64,000 nucleotides of DNA. Source: PALSA-894 sp034669145 (lineage in GTDB: Bacteria > Pseudomonadota > Alphaproteobacteria > Rhizobiales > Xanthobacteraceae). The notes below the pieces were generated by a model, which had not been told where the DNA came from, ran no database searches, and saw only the letters and a program-made list of their open reading frames with translations. A program made the position numbers and the translations under genes. The DNA is taken from the NCBI GenBank assembly GCA_034669145.1, contig JAXDNY010000268.1:1-64000 (forward strand). Reading direction: 5' to 3'. This document shows, one piece after another, positions 40,759-49,120 of this stretch (position 1 is its first letter; each line of letters starts with the position of its first letter).

Positions 40759-41433
40759 TCACATCTCGATCTTAGGCTGTTCGTCATGCAGGATCACACC
40801 CAACAACGAGCTGTGAACCTCCAGGTGGCCGTTATAATCGATGAAGCCAAGCTGACGAAATTTGTTCATGAAATAGTTGACACGCGACCGGGTGGTGCCG
40901 ATCATCTCGGCCAAAGTCTCCTGGCTGATCGGAGGTATGATCCGCTCAGGCTTCCCATCCTTGCCAAAATTCGCAAGGATCAGAAGCAGGCGCGCCAGGC
41001 GTTTTTCGCTCGAATTAAAAAGATGATCGACAAGGTCCGCCTCGACGCGAATGTTGCGAGCCAACAGGTGGCCGGTGAACAGCTCGGAAAACTCCGTATT
41101 GTCATGAATCATGCGAATAACAGATGCTTTCGTGAGGTTTATCGCAACGCCGTCGGTCATGGCCACGCACGACGCGATACGCACCGTCTGCCCGCCCAGA
41201 CATCCCTCGCCGCAGAAATCGCCGGCTCCGAGGATCGCGATCACCGCTTCCTTTCCCTGTTCGGAGAGCACGGTCACTTTGACTTTTCCGTCCTGTATGT
41301 AAAATACCGAATCCGCGGGATCACCCTGCGTGAAGATGAACTGATCCTTGTCGAACTTGACGATTGTCGCTCCGCCGTTCGCGCTCTTGAACAGGGTATC
41401 CGGGTCGAAGGGAAGCTTGCCGTAATCAGGCAC
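40759..41433 (-). CDS. Crp/Fnr family transcriptional regulator
   Basis: 224 aa. The cyclic-nucleotide-type sensor domain (IFTQGDPADSVFYIQDGKVK, GEGCLGGQ near residue 77) is followed by a dimer helix and a winged helix with ISQETLAEMIGTTRSRVNYF as the recognition element. It lacks the N-terminal Cys cluster of Fnr, so it is not an oxygen sensor of that kind. It ends next to the long leader region of the eCIS operon and is divergent from the AraC gene, so it may regulate either. Confidence 0.92.
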   Translation of the reverse strand: MPDYGKLPFDPDTLFKSANGGATIVKFDKDQFIFTQGDPADSVFYIQDGKVKVTVLSEQGKEAVIAILGAGDFCGEGCLGGQTVRIASCVAMTDGVAINLTKASVIRMIHDNTEFSELFTGHLLARNIRVEADLVDHLFNSSEKRLARLLLILANFGKDGKPERIIPPISQETLAEMIGTTRSRVNYFMNKFRQLGFIDYNGHLEVHSSLLGVILHDEQPKIEM

Positions 41434-41577
41434 CGTCGTGTCCCCGGCGTGTAAAGTGTTTTTTTATAGCGGTCACATTGAAGCGGCCTGCCCCTCTTGT
41501 TATATATCGCTCGCCGGTCCGTTCTGGATCGGCTGTCTCGGCACTCCAAGTCGGCTGTCTCGGCACAGTTGGAGACG

Positions 41578-42555
41578 ATGATGGAGCAGCTGTTTTCGAC
41601 GGAAACTGTCCATCCCCGCGATCGGTTCGACTATTGGCACGATGTCGCTTGCCGAAACCTCCTCAAGCACGATTCTCGGCCGGAGTGTCGGCTGAAGTTT
41701 CAGGCGGCGATTTACGCGGGTCGTCTGGCCGAGCTCGGCCTCATCCTGTTTAACAATTCGCCGATGTGCGTTTCGCGTACATCGCACCAAGTCGCCCGAG
41801 CGACCAGCGACGAATTTTTCGTTTGCCGGCAGATGTCGGGACTGTTGGCGCTGGAGCAAAATGGCCGCGAGATCGCGATAGAAACCGGCGACGTCACGTT
41901 GATCGATCCGCTGATCCCTTATAGCGGGAAATTTTCGCGGGGCTCGAATCTGCTCGTTCTCAAGGTTCCGCGGCGCGCGCTCGAAGCACGCGTCGGCGGG
42001 ACGCGGGAGATGGTGCTTCGCCCGATCAAAGCGTCCCAGGCCGAGGGCAGTCTGCTGTCGTCCTTTGCGGCCATGCTGCCGCCTCACGTCGGCCGAATGA
42101 GCCCGGTCGCCGAGAGTCTCGCAAAGGAACACGTCCTTGATTTGCTGGCTGTGTCGCTGACCGCGGCGATCGGGGCGCGCACGCCAAGGATTTCATCCGC
42201 GCATTCGTTTGCCCTGATGAATGTGCGCGCCGCGGTCGAAGCGCGCCTGACAGATCCAATGCTAGACGCCAGCGCGGTGGCAGCCGCCGCCGGGATCAGC
42301 GTCCGCTATGCCAACGCCGTGCTGGCGCGGGAGGGCACATCGATCATGCGTCTCATTCTGGCGAGGCGACTGGCGCGCTGCCAAGAAGCGCTTCGGGACC
42401 CATCACAGGCGCATCGGACGCTGAGTGAGATTGCTTATGGCTGGGGTTTTTCTGACATGACCCACTTCAGCCGCCGGTTCAGAGCGGCGTACGGCGTCCT
42501 GCCGAGTGAGGATCGGAGCCTGGCTCACCCCTCCGCCAGCGCAACGCGTCGATGA
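41578..42555 (+). CDS. AraC family transcriptional regulator
   Basis: 325 aa. The ATG at 41578 is chosen because GGAGA lies 5 bases upstream; a frame from 41497 adds 27 residues. The N-terminal half matches the AraC-binding-like domain (HPRDRFDYWHDVACRNL, LALEQNGREIAIETGDVTLI). The C-terminal 100 residues hold two helix-turn-helices (MLDASAVAAAAGISVRYANA, LSEIAYGWGFSDMTHFSRRF). The ligand and target genes cannot be inferred. Confidence 0.92.
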   Translation: MMEQLFSTETVHPRDRFDYWHDVACRNLLKHDSRPECRLKFQAAIYAGRLAELGLILFNNSPMCVSRTSHQVARATSDEFFVCRQMSGLLALEQNGREIAIETGDVTLIDPLIPYSGKFSRGSNLLVLKVPRRALEARVGGTREMVLRPIKASQAEGSLLSSFAAMLPPHVGRMSPVAESLAKEHVLDLLAVSLTAAIGARTPRISSAHSFALMNVRAAVEARLTDPMLDASAVAAAAGISVRYANAVLAREGTSIMRLILARRLARCQEALRDPSQAHRTLSEIAYGWGFSDMTHFSRRFRAAYGVLPSEDRSLAHPSASATRR

Positions 42556-42958
42556 AGTTTCGAGCGCTATCTGGCCGCGCCGGTATGTTGGATATCGTCG
42601 TGGGGCGCGTGGTGTATCGCGATAGTCGGTTCCTGAGCACGCATGGAGGCAACTTCGGGCAGGTACGCTCCTCTAAGCTTGTATTAACGCCGGAACCCCC
42701 TTCCATACCGGGAGTCTCCTGGTTCGGTTCTCGAAAAATTGCGCCCTATTGGCGCGGGAAATGCGCCCTTTGTACAGAAGCGTGATCCGCTTGTTGACCT
42801 ATGGGGAACCTCGCGCGGTCAGGCGCCTTTAATCCGGTAATGACCCCAGACCGCACTCGCGGCGCGCAGGGGCAAGCGGACGGGCGGCCGTTCCCTTTGG
42901 ATAAATGCTGGTATCTGGACGGCCTCGCAGCGGCAGTGGACGGCAGACGAGCCCGGGC
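42556..42958. other. Intergenic region, no gene recognised
   Basis: About 400 bp between the AraC gene and the cupin gene, which converge on it. Small open frames are present, but none resembles a protein family. The segment GTTGACCTATGGGG at 42794 resembles GTTGACCTATGTGG at 43524, on the far side of the cupin gene. Confidence 0.5.
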
Positions 42959-43513
42959 CTACCGAAGGGGTGGCCCCACTATGTGCATGTGGTGCGTTGC
43001 CATGAGTTTCTGGTTCGTCTCGGAATCAACCCCTTGCCGGTCCGCAAACATTTTCTCAAACCCGCCAGGCGTCACGCCGAATAGCAGCACGCCGGGTTCC
43101 GTTCCGGTGTTCTGAAACGTATGCGGAGTATTGCGAGGGATAAAGATAAAGGACCCAGCGGGTGCGCTTACGACACGTTCGCCCATTTTAAAGTTGAACT
43201 GACCGCTCACAACGTAACAGAACTCAGCTTCCATTGCGTGCAGGTGAGTAGGAGGACCGCTCTTCGGCGCGATGGTTTGACGAAAGACGCCGAGCACGCC
43301 GCCAGTTCGCTCCGCTGTCGCCAGCAGTTCGGTGATATCGGCTTCTCGCCCCTGCTGGCCGCCATAGCGGGTGGCTTCGTTGGGCAAGACGATGAATGCT
43401 TCTGCTTCAGCGGCAGTTGCCGGAGATGATCCGGATGGCACGATCAGTAAAAACGCAGCGGTGACAAACGAACATAGAAGGCCGAGACGCGTCTTCATGA
43501 TTTTGGCTTGCAT
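42959..43513 (-). CDS. Exported cupin-domain protein
   Basis: 184 aa. The N-terminus MQAKIMKTRLGLLCSFVTAA continuing to PATAAEA is a Sec signal peptide. GAGG lies 6 bases before the ATG at 43513. The cupin metal site is visible: THLHAMEAEFCYVVSGQF supplies His-x-His and Glu, and PRNTPHTFQN the last His. It is a single-domain cupin likely to sit in the periplasm. Substrate and function are unknown. It stands alone, with no clear operon partner. Confidence 0.88.
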   Translation of the reverse strand: MQAKIMKTRLGLLCSFVTAAFLLIVPSGSSPATAAEAEAFIVLPNEATRYGGQQGREADITELLATAERTGGVLGVFRQTIAPKSGPPTHLHAMEAEFCYVVSGQFNFKMGERVVSAPAGSFIFIPRNTPHTFQNTGTEPGVLLFGVTPGGFEKMFADRQGVDSETNQKLMATHHMHIVGPPLR

Positions 43514-43639
43514 GGCAACCTCGTTGACCTATGTGGCATCGCGCGAGTGAGAACCGGTCATCTTACCTCGGAGTGGGTAGCCTACGCGATATGCGCGGCA
43601 CCAGATGAGGAGAGCCGTCCATGGGCGAGGTTAGCACGA

Positions 43640-43870
43640 TCGGTCTCGATATTGCGAAGTGATGCCGCTCGCGACCGTGGAGAGCACGATGACTTCGCGG
43701 TCGAAGCGGCTCGCGATCGAGGTGAATTCCGCCGCGCGGTTCTTGCCCCAGAAATCGATCTCGTAGCTTGCGTTCAGGACCCGCCCGATAGGTGGACGCG
43801 CCGGGGGTGGTGCCGGTGCCCTGCAGTCCTTGAATCGTGGCGGCGAGACGCGACGAAACGGGCGGGCTCG
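43640..43870 (-). pseudogene. Remnant of an RND-efflux outer-membrane lipoprotein (NodT/OprM type)
   Basis: The translation NASYEIDFWGKNRAAEFTSI followed by ASRFDREVIVLSTVASGITSQY matches the conserved ASWELDLFGKNR...FDREVVALTLVASVA segment of NodT-family outer-membrane channels. Recognisable sequence covers only about 75 residues of about 480, and a frameshift separates it from the upstream piece PPVSSRLAATIQGLQGTG. It is a dead fragment between the cupin and the polysaccharide cluster. Confidence 0.65.
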
Positions 43871-43914
43871 CCTGTAAGGTCTCGCTAGTCCGAAGCGCCC
43901 TGAGACGTAGCCGG

Positions 43915-45384
43915 TCAGAAGCGCCGTGCCGAGGCAGAGCCGTCGATGCATTCGAGTCGGCCCGCACGATTGAGGGTGTGCAGCCTGCGTCCCGGCCATT
44001 CCGGCCCCGGCCGCAGCACGGTCTCGACGCGCTGAGCAAATCCTTGGTCGTCGAGCCGAGTTATCTCAGCGAGGCCGAGCGCCGCACCATAGCCATCGGT
44101 GCAATCCTGGAATGGTCGGATCAGGCGGCCGTTTCGCCGCACAATGCGCCCACCTGGGCGTGCGGTCGCAATATCCACCAGCACCGGATTGCCCTGATGC
44201 GGGCGCCAAGGCCCGTGCAGGTCGGCCGCCGACCAGATGTGTAGCGCATCCGAGAATGCTCCTCCGGCGCGCACCGTCGCGAACATCCACCAGCGACCGT
44301 CATGGTCCAGCAATGTGGCATCGCTCGCTGCTAGCCCCGAAATCAGCGTCGCCTCCTTGACCCAGCGGTCGGGAAACGGCTCGGCGCGGTAAAGATCGAC
44401 TGTTCCGGTCGCGACGCTTTCCGGCACCATCCAGACGGCGCCGCGATGTTCGAAGACAAACGGGTAGGACAGATGCGAGCCGGTATCGAGCACCGGCCGC
44501 GGATCGCCAACGGGTCCGGCGCCATCGAACTCAATGGCCGAGATCACGCCATAGCCAAGCGCGTGAGCGAAATCTTCGACAAGCACGAACAGGCGGCCGT
44601 TTTGTTCGATTGGAAAGGGATCGGCGTAGAAGCGTCGCCGGTCGTCGGGAAGGTCGCGCCAGCCGCCTTTCGGATGTGCGCGCATATCGATCACATCGGC
44701 TTCCTCGACGAAGCGCCAGCCGACGCGCCAATGCGGGGCGTTGTAACAGAGGAGATAAAGTCGCCGCACGGCCGCCCGCGCAAGCGATTTTACGGCAAAC
44801 CGCACCACCGTAGTGGTGTCCAGCGCTCGCGCTTTCGCGTTTGTCTCGAGACGGACCTTGGCGCCATCGAGCGCCGCGACGATCAGCATCGTCGTCCGCG
44901 CCAGCACATCGCGGTAGGCGGGCGTCATGATTCCAGCGGTTTCGGTCCCGGGATGACCGCCGACGATCACGGCGCCGGTTGCTGCGTCGCTGATCGTCAC
45001 GACCGGGGTGCGCGAGTGCACCAGCGCCGCGAGTGCCGCCGCTTCGCCCGCTACTCCGTCGAAAGTAATGCGCCAGGTCCGCGCCGCGTCATACGTGCCC
45101 GCATGCGGGACGCCCGTCGTGAAGTCGAGCACGACATCAGGCGCCTCGGATGGCGTACTAAAGCGCGCGAGATCGGCAGGTGTGGCATTTGTCGTGTCGT
45201 CCGCAGGCAGCCCATAAACCAGCCGCTCCAGCGCGAACAGCAGCGCGACGGCAGTCGGCAATGGCTCTCCGGTCGAATTCCATTCGATGGAGACGCATGT
45301 GTCGGGCCGGCGCACCAGCGTGTCAGCGAGCGCGACATGCCAACGCCGCAGCCGCTTCGGGTCGAGGCGAAGGGTAAGCTTCAT
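43915..45384 (-). CDS. Beta-propeller glycosyltransferase-like protein (GIPC transferase-type C-terminal domain)
   Basis: 489 aa. Residues about 210-480 form repeated WxxF/P-type blades like the glucosamine inositolphosphorylceramide transferase family: WRDLPDDRRRFYADPFPIEQ, FVLVEDFAHALGYGVISAIE, SYPFVFEHRGAVWMVPESVA, WWMFATVRAGG, RPGGRIVRRNGRLIRPFQDC. The N-terminal 200 residues resemble a formyltransferase-like fold found fused to such propellers. It probably transfers or modifies a sugar in the neighbouring exopolysaccharide pathway; the specific reaction is unknown. It is divergent from the GNAT gene. Confidence 0.75.
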   Translation of the reverse strand: MKLTLRLDPKRLRRWHVALADTLVRRPDTCVSIEWNSTGEPLPTAVALLFALERLVYGLPADDTTNATPADLARFSTPSEAPDVVLDFTTGVPHAGTYDAARTWRITFDGVAGEAAALAALVHSRTPVVTISDAATGAVIVGGHPGTETAGIMTPAYRDVLARTTMLIVAALDGAKVRLETNAKARALDTTTVVRFAVKSLARAAVRRLYLLCYNAPHWRVGWRFVEEADVIDMRAHPKGGWRDLPDDRRRFYADPFPIEQNGRLFVLVEDFAHALGYGVISAIEFDGAGPVGDPRPVLDTGSHLSYPFVFEHRGAVWMVPESVATGTVDLYRAEPFPDRWVKEATLISGLAASDATLLDHDGRWWMFATVRAGGAFSDALHIWSAADLHGPWRPHQGNPVLVDIATARPGGRIVRRNGRLIRPFQDCTDGYGAALGLAEITRLDDQGFAQRVETVLRPGPEWPGRRLHTLNRAGRLECIDGSASARRF

Positions 45385-45559
45385 GCCATCCGATCGGCGC
45401 AGTTCACGAAAATCTGTTCCAGCTGGAACTTGTCGGCTCGGCTCATTTGCGGAGCTTAATAATCCAATTTTGTGCCGCTCGTGCGCGTGATATCCCGGTA
45501 ACCTTGCCGCAAGAAACTTGCACCTGTCGGTCGGATTTCAGTGTTATGGCGCGGGGACG

Positions 45560-46744
45560 ATGATTCTCATCACGCGTCACGCCGGCATGGGTCCAATAAC
45601 AACGCTTGCTCCAAGGGCGCAGAATGTCCGCGTCAATGCGGCAGTAACGAAGCTTGTCGTCACGGCGGAGCCTGCGTTCGATTTCTCAGGAACAGAGTAT
45701 CGCTCATTGCACCGGCGCTCGCGCGCGACGGCGTTCCAGGGTGCAAGCTGGCTCTCCGCCCTGCATCATGATGTCGCACCCGCGGCGGGGGCCGAACCCG
45801 TCACCATCACGGTGCGCGATGCGGCGGATGGCCAGCTGATGCTGGTTCTCCCCTTGGCGCGCTGTCGTGCGCATGGGATCACCTTTCTTACCTTCGCCGA
45901 TTTCGGACTGTGCGATTATCTCGGGCCAGTCTACGACCCGCTCGACACTGCGTCGCTGCTTTCCGACGCGAGCCTGCCGCAGCGCGTTGCTGCGGCGTTG
46001 CCACGTCACGATGTGCTGCAATTCACAAAGCTCGTGGCTGGCGACGCGTTGCTGCAACAGCTGTTTCCGAACACCTATCGCGCGCGTATGCGGGTTTCCG
46101 CCTATCCCGTGAAGATTCAGTCCAGTTGGGAAGAGTGGCGCACGGCAACGCTGGAGACCGGGTTCCGGCGCGACCTCGACGTGAAGCGGCGACGTGTCAT
46201 GAGGCGCGGGGCCCCGGCATTCGCTCTCCTCGCGGACCCTAATGAGATCATTCGGACATTCGATGCCTTGCGCCGATTCCGCGCTAAGCGCTTCAAGGAG
46301 CGCGGCGCAAGCGATGTGATCGACAACGAGGCGATATTTTTGTTCTACCAGCGGATCGCCGTCGACGGCGCCAAGGATGGGACTGCACGCACTTTTTGCC
46401 TTTATTTGTCGGGCGAACCGGCTGCGGTCATGTTCGGGCTCGTCGACCGCGGAACGTTCTCGCTGATCCTCGTGGGATTTGACCTTGAGCGCTACCGCCG
46501 CCTGTCGATCGGGCTTCTTGCGATCGAGGACACGTTGCGGACCTCCTTCGAGGCGGGAGACAGCATCTACGACTTCACGATCGGCGATTATTCCTACAAG
46601 TCCCAGTTCGGTGGAAAACCAATTCCGATTTATGAATGGCATCAGGCGCGCACCTTGCGGGGGCATGCGGCTGTGCTCGGAATCGCGCTGGTGCGAGAGG
46701 CAAAGCGCATACTCAAGCCGCTGGTGAAGCGCCGCAAGAGTTAA
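45560..46744 (+). CDS. GNAT/CelD-like acetyltransferase of polysaccharide clusters
   Basis: 394 aa from the ATG at 45560 with GGGGA upstream; a TTG at 45518 is the longer option. The layout fits the BcsL/CelD (acetyltransf_6) family: an N-terminal domain with WLSALHHDVAPAAG, then a GNAT domain with FRRDLDVKRRRVMRRGAPAF, FCLYLSGEPAAVMFGLVDRG, RLSIGLLAIEDTL and DFTIGDYSYKSQFGGKPIPI. Members acylate sugars or carry amino-acyl groups in extracellular polysaccharide synthesis. The acyl donor is unknown. Confidence 0.85.
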   Translation: MILITRHAGMGPITTLAPRAQNVRVNAAVTKLVVTAEPAFDFSGTEYRSLHRRSRATAFQGASWLSALHHDVAPAAGAEPVTITVRDAADGQLMLVLPLARCRAHGITFLTFADFGLCDYLGPVYDPLDTASLLSDASLPQRVAAALPRHDVLQFTKLVAGDALLQQLFPNTYRARMRVSAYPVKIQSSWEEWRTATLETGFRRDLDVKRRRVMRRGAPAFALLADPNEIIRTFDALRRFRAKRFKERGASDVIDNEAIFLFYQRIAVDGAKDGTARTFCLYLSGEPAAVMFGLVDRGTFSLILVGFDLERYRRLSIGLLAIEDTLRTSFEAGDSIYDFTIGDYSYKSQFGGKPIPIYEWHQARTLRGHAAVLGIALVREAKRILKPLVKRRKS

Positions 46745-46807
46745 TTGCGCTGCGCTGATATCCGCATCCCGGCGCCCATCAAACTTAACCAAGTCAGAAC
46801 AAACAGG

Positions 46808-46827
46808 GTTAATGGCCCGCCATTAAC
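46808..46827. promoter_or_regulatory. 20-bp palindrome upstream of the polysaccharide chain-length gene
   Basis: GTTAATGG-CCCG-CCATTAAC is a perfect inverted repeat with 8-bp arms, about 110 bp before the start at 46937. It lies in the gap after the GNAT gene and looks like a dimeric repressor operator for the exopolysaccharide operon. Confidence 0.5.
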
Positions 46828-46936
46828 GCTGCAAACGATGGCTTGCTGCAGTGCCGATCCCTAATCTTGCGACACCGAAAATCAAATCTGCGCTCCGGTG
46901 CTTTCAGACGGCTTGCCGGTTCGCGAAGTGGGACGA

Positions 46937-49120
46937 ATGTTGCAGGAAAAAATTTCCGAGCCGCTGCGACGCGTTATTCAGCATCCGACTGCCGCCGCGC
47001 TGTCGCAGGCCGAGAACCCGCGCGTCGATTTGAAGGAGCTCATCCGCATCGTCAGACGCCGGCGCGGTTCGATCCTAGCGACCGCCGCCGTTCCGTTCCT
47101 GCTCGCGCTGCTCTACGCCGTGCTCGCAACACCTCTCTATACCGCGTCCACTCAGATCCTCATCGATCCGCGTGACCGCCGCATCGTCAGCAACGAGGTC
47201 GCCCCCGAAGCGCTTGCGGCGGACGGCGGCGTCGCAGTGGTGGAAAGCCAGCAACTGGTGATCACGTCAGACATTGTTTTGCGGCGCGCCATTGCGCGCG
47301 AGCATCTCGATACCGACCCCGAATTCGGCGGCCTCTCCACCGGACTGCCCGGCGTGCTGCGCCATGGCCTGGCGGCCGTTGGCATCGGCCTTGACGCCGC
47401 CGAGCGCGCCGATCCGGAGCTCAAGGCGCTGCGGCAGTTGAAGAAGCGCGTAGGCGTCAAGCGCTCGGACAAGGCTTTTGTTGTCGACGTCTATGTGTCG
47501 AGCGACGACAGGATGAAGTCGGTCCGCATCGCAGACGCGCTCGCGCAAGCCTACCTGGATGATCAGACCGAGGCCCGCGCGCGCGCGTCAGGTCGCGCCT
47601 CGGCGGCTCTTGGTGGACGGCTCGATGCACTGCGCAGCCGCGTGCAGCAGGCTGAAGATCGCGTCGTGCAATACAAGGAGCAGCACAAGATTCTCGCGGC
47701 GGGCGGAGTTCTGGTCAACGAGCAGCAACTGAACGAGATGGCCATCCAGCTTGCCGCCGCACGCGGTAAGACCGCGGAGGCACGCGCGCGTTTCGAGCAG
47801 ATTGCGAGCGCGCGCCGATCCGGGATCGAGTCCGGTGCAAATCCGGAGGCCGTGCTATCGCAGACCGTGGCGCAATTGCGCGGGCAGTACGCCGAAGTCG
47901 CGCGCCAGCGCGCCGAACTGGGGGCCTCGGTCGGGCCGCGCCACCCCTCGATCGCGAACCTGGATGCGCAGATCCAAGGTGTGCAAAAGCTCATTAACGA
48001 AGAGCTGTCACGCATCGCCAGCGCGGCGCGCAGCGCGCTCGAACGCGCCGAGGCAAACGAGCGCACGCTGGAAGCGAATCTGGAAGGGCTGAAGCAAAGC
48101 GCCATCTCGACCAATCAGGCGTCGGTTCAATTGCGGGAGCTGGAGCGCGAGGTCGAGGCGGGCCGCGCCGTCTATCAGGCGTTTCTCGTCCGCGCCCGGG
48201 AAACCGGCGAACAGCAATCGATCGATAGCACCAACGCGCGGGTGATCTCGAAGGCGACGCCGCCGCGAGACAAGAGCTGGCCGCCGCGCCTGCTGCTGCT
48301 GGGGGTGGCCCTCATGGCCGGCCTCGGCCTCGGCACCGGCGTCGGGCTGATGCGCGAATATCTCGACGAACGGGTGTATTCGCGCGAGGCCTTGCAGGAA
48401 CTGACCGGCGTGCCGGTGCTCGCCGTCGTTCCGCAGCGCTCTGCGCGCGCGAGATCCTGGAGCAGGTTGTATCGTTCGGTGCGCTGGCGCGGGCGGGATG
48501 CGCATAGACGCGCAGACGAACAAACCGGATTGCAGATCGCCGCGATGCGCCGTCTGTGTGACGCGCTCGGGGATGCGCCGCAACGAGGGCGCTGCCTGCT
48601 GATAACATCCGCCACGGCGGGAGAAGGCCGGACGTCGACTGCGCTCAATCTGGCGCTGACCGCCGCCGCCTCTGGCAGCCATATTCTGCTGATCGATGCC
48701 GACATCGAACGCGGCATGCTGTCGAAGACGCTCGAAGCGGACGGGAATGCCGGCCTGTTCGATCTGATCGAAGGACGCGCAACGCTGCCGTCCGTCTTGC
48801 TCAACGAGATTGAGTCCGGATTGAATTTTCTGCCCCTCGGCAACGCGACCCGTCCGGCAAGCCGGAATCCCAATCCGCAGGACCTCGCACAGAAGCTGTG
48901 CGAGCCCGCGAAACAATTCGATCTGGTGATCATCGACAGTGGGGCCGTGCTGGCGGACGAATACGTGCGGCCGTTTGCCGAGGCTGTCGACGATGTCGTC
49001 TTCGTTGTGCGTTCTGGTGGTCCTAAACGGGACGCCATCCTGGCCGCGATCGACGCACTGCGCATCAACGCCCGCAAAGTACGCGGCACTGTTCTGACCG
49101 CCTCCAATGACGTCGCATAA
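46937..49120 (+). CDS. Polysaccharide co-polymerase/BY-kinase-like protein with degenerate Walker A
   Basis: 727 aa from the ATG at 46937. The Wzz-like part has two membrane helices (ILATAAVPFLLALLYAVLAT near 48-67 and LLLLGVALMAGLGLGTGVGL near 450), with a long coiled coil between them and PPRDKSWPPR before the second. The cytoplasmic ATPase-like domain shows LLITSATAGEGRTSTALNLA, in which the Walker A lysine is Arg565 (GEGRTS instead of GEGKTS). It also has HILLIDADIERGMLSKTLEA and DLVIIDSGAVLADE. The C-terminus ends ...TASNDVA with no tyrosine cluster. It likely sets chain length, without normal tyrosine autokinase activity. It overlaps the next gene by 14 bp. Confidence 0.9.
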   Translation: MLQEKISEPLRRVIQHPTAAALSQAENPRVDLKELIRIVRRRRGSILATAAVPFLLALLYAVLATPLYTASTQILIDPRDRRIVSNEVAPEALAADGGVAVVESQQLVITSDIVLRRAIAREHLDTDPEFGGLSTGLPGVLRHGLAAVGIGLDAAERADPELKALRQLKKRVGVKRSDKAFVVDVYVSSDDRMKSVRIADALAQAYLDDQTEARARASGRASAALGGRLDALRSRVQQAEDRVVQYKEQHKILAAGGVLVNEQQLNEMAIQLAAARGKTAEARARFEQIASARRSGIESGANPEAVLSQTVAQLRGQYAEVARQRAELGASVGPRHPSIANLDAQIQGVQKLINEELSRIASAARSALERAEANERTLEANLEGLKQSAISTNQASVQLRELEREVEAGRAVYQAFLVRARETGEQQSIDSTNARVISKATPPRDKSWPPRLLLLGVALMAGLGLGTGVGLMREYLDERVYSREALQELTGVPVLAVVPQRSARARSWSRLYRSVRWRGRDAHRRADEQTGLQIAAMRRLCDALGDAPQRGRCLLITSATAGEGRTSTALNLALTAAASGSHILLIDADIERGMLSKTLEADGNAGLFDLIEGRATLPSVLLNEIESGLNFLPLGNATRPASRNPNPQDLAQKLCEPAKQFDLVIIDSGAVLADEYVRPFAEAVDDVVFVVRSGGPKRDAILAAIDALRINARKVRGTVLTASNDVA

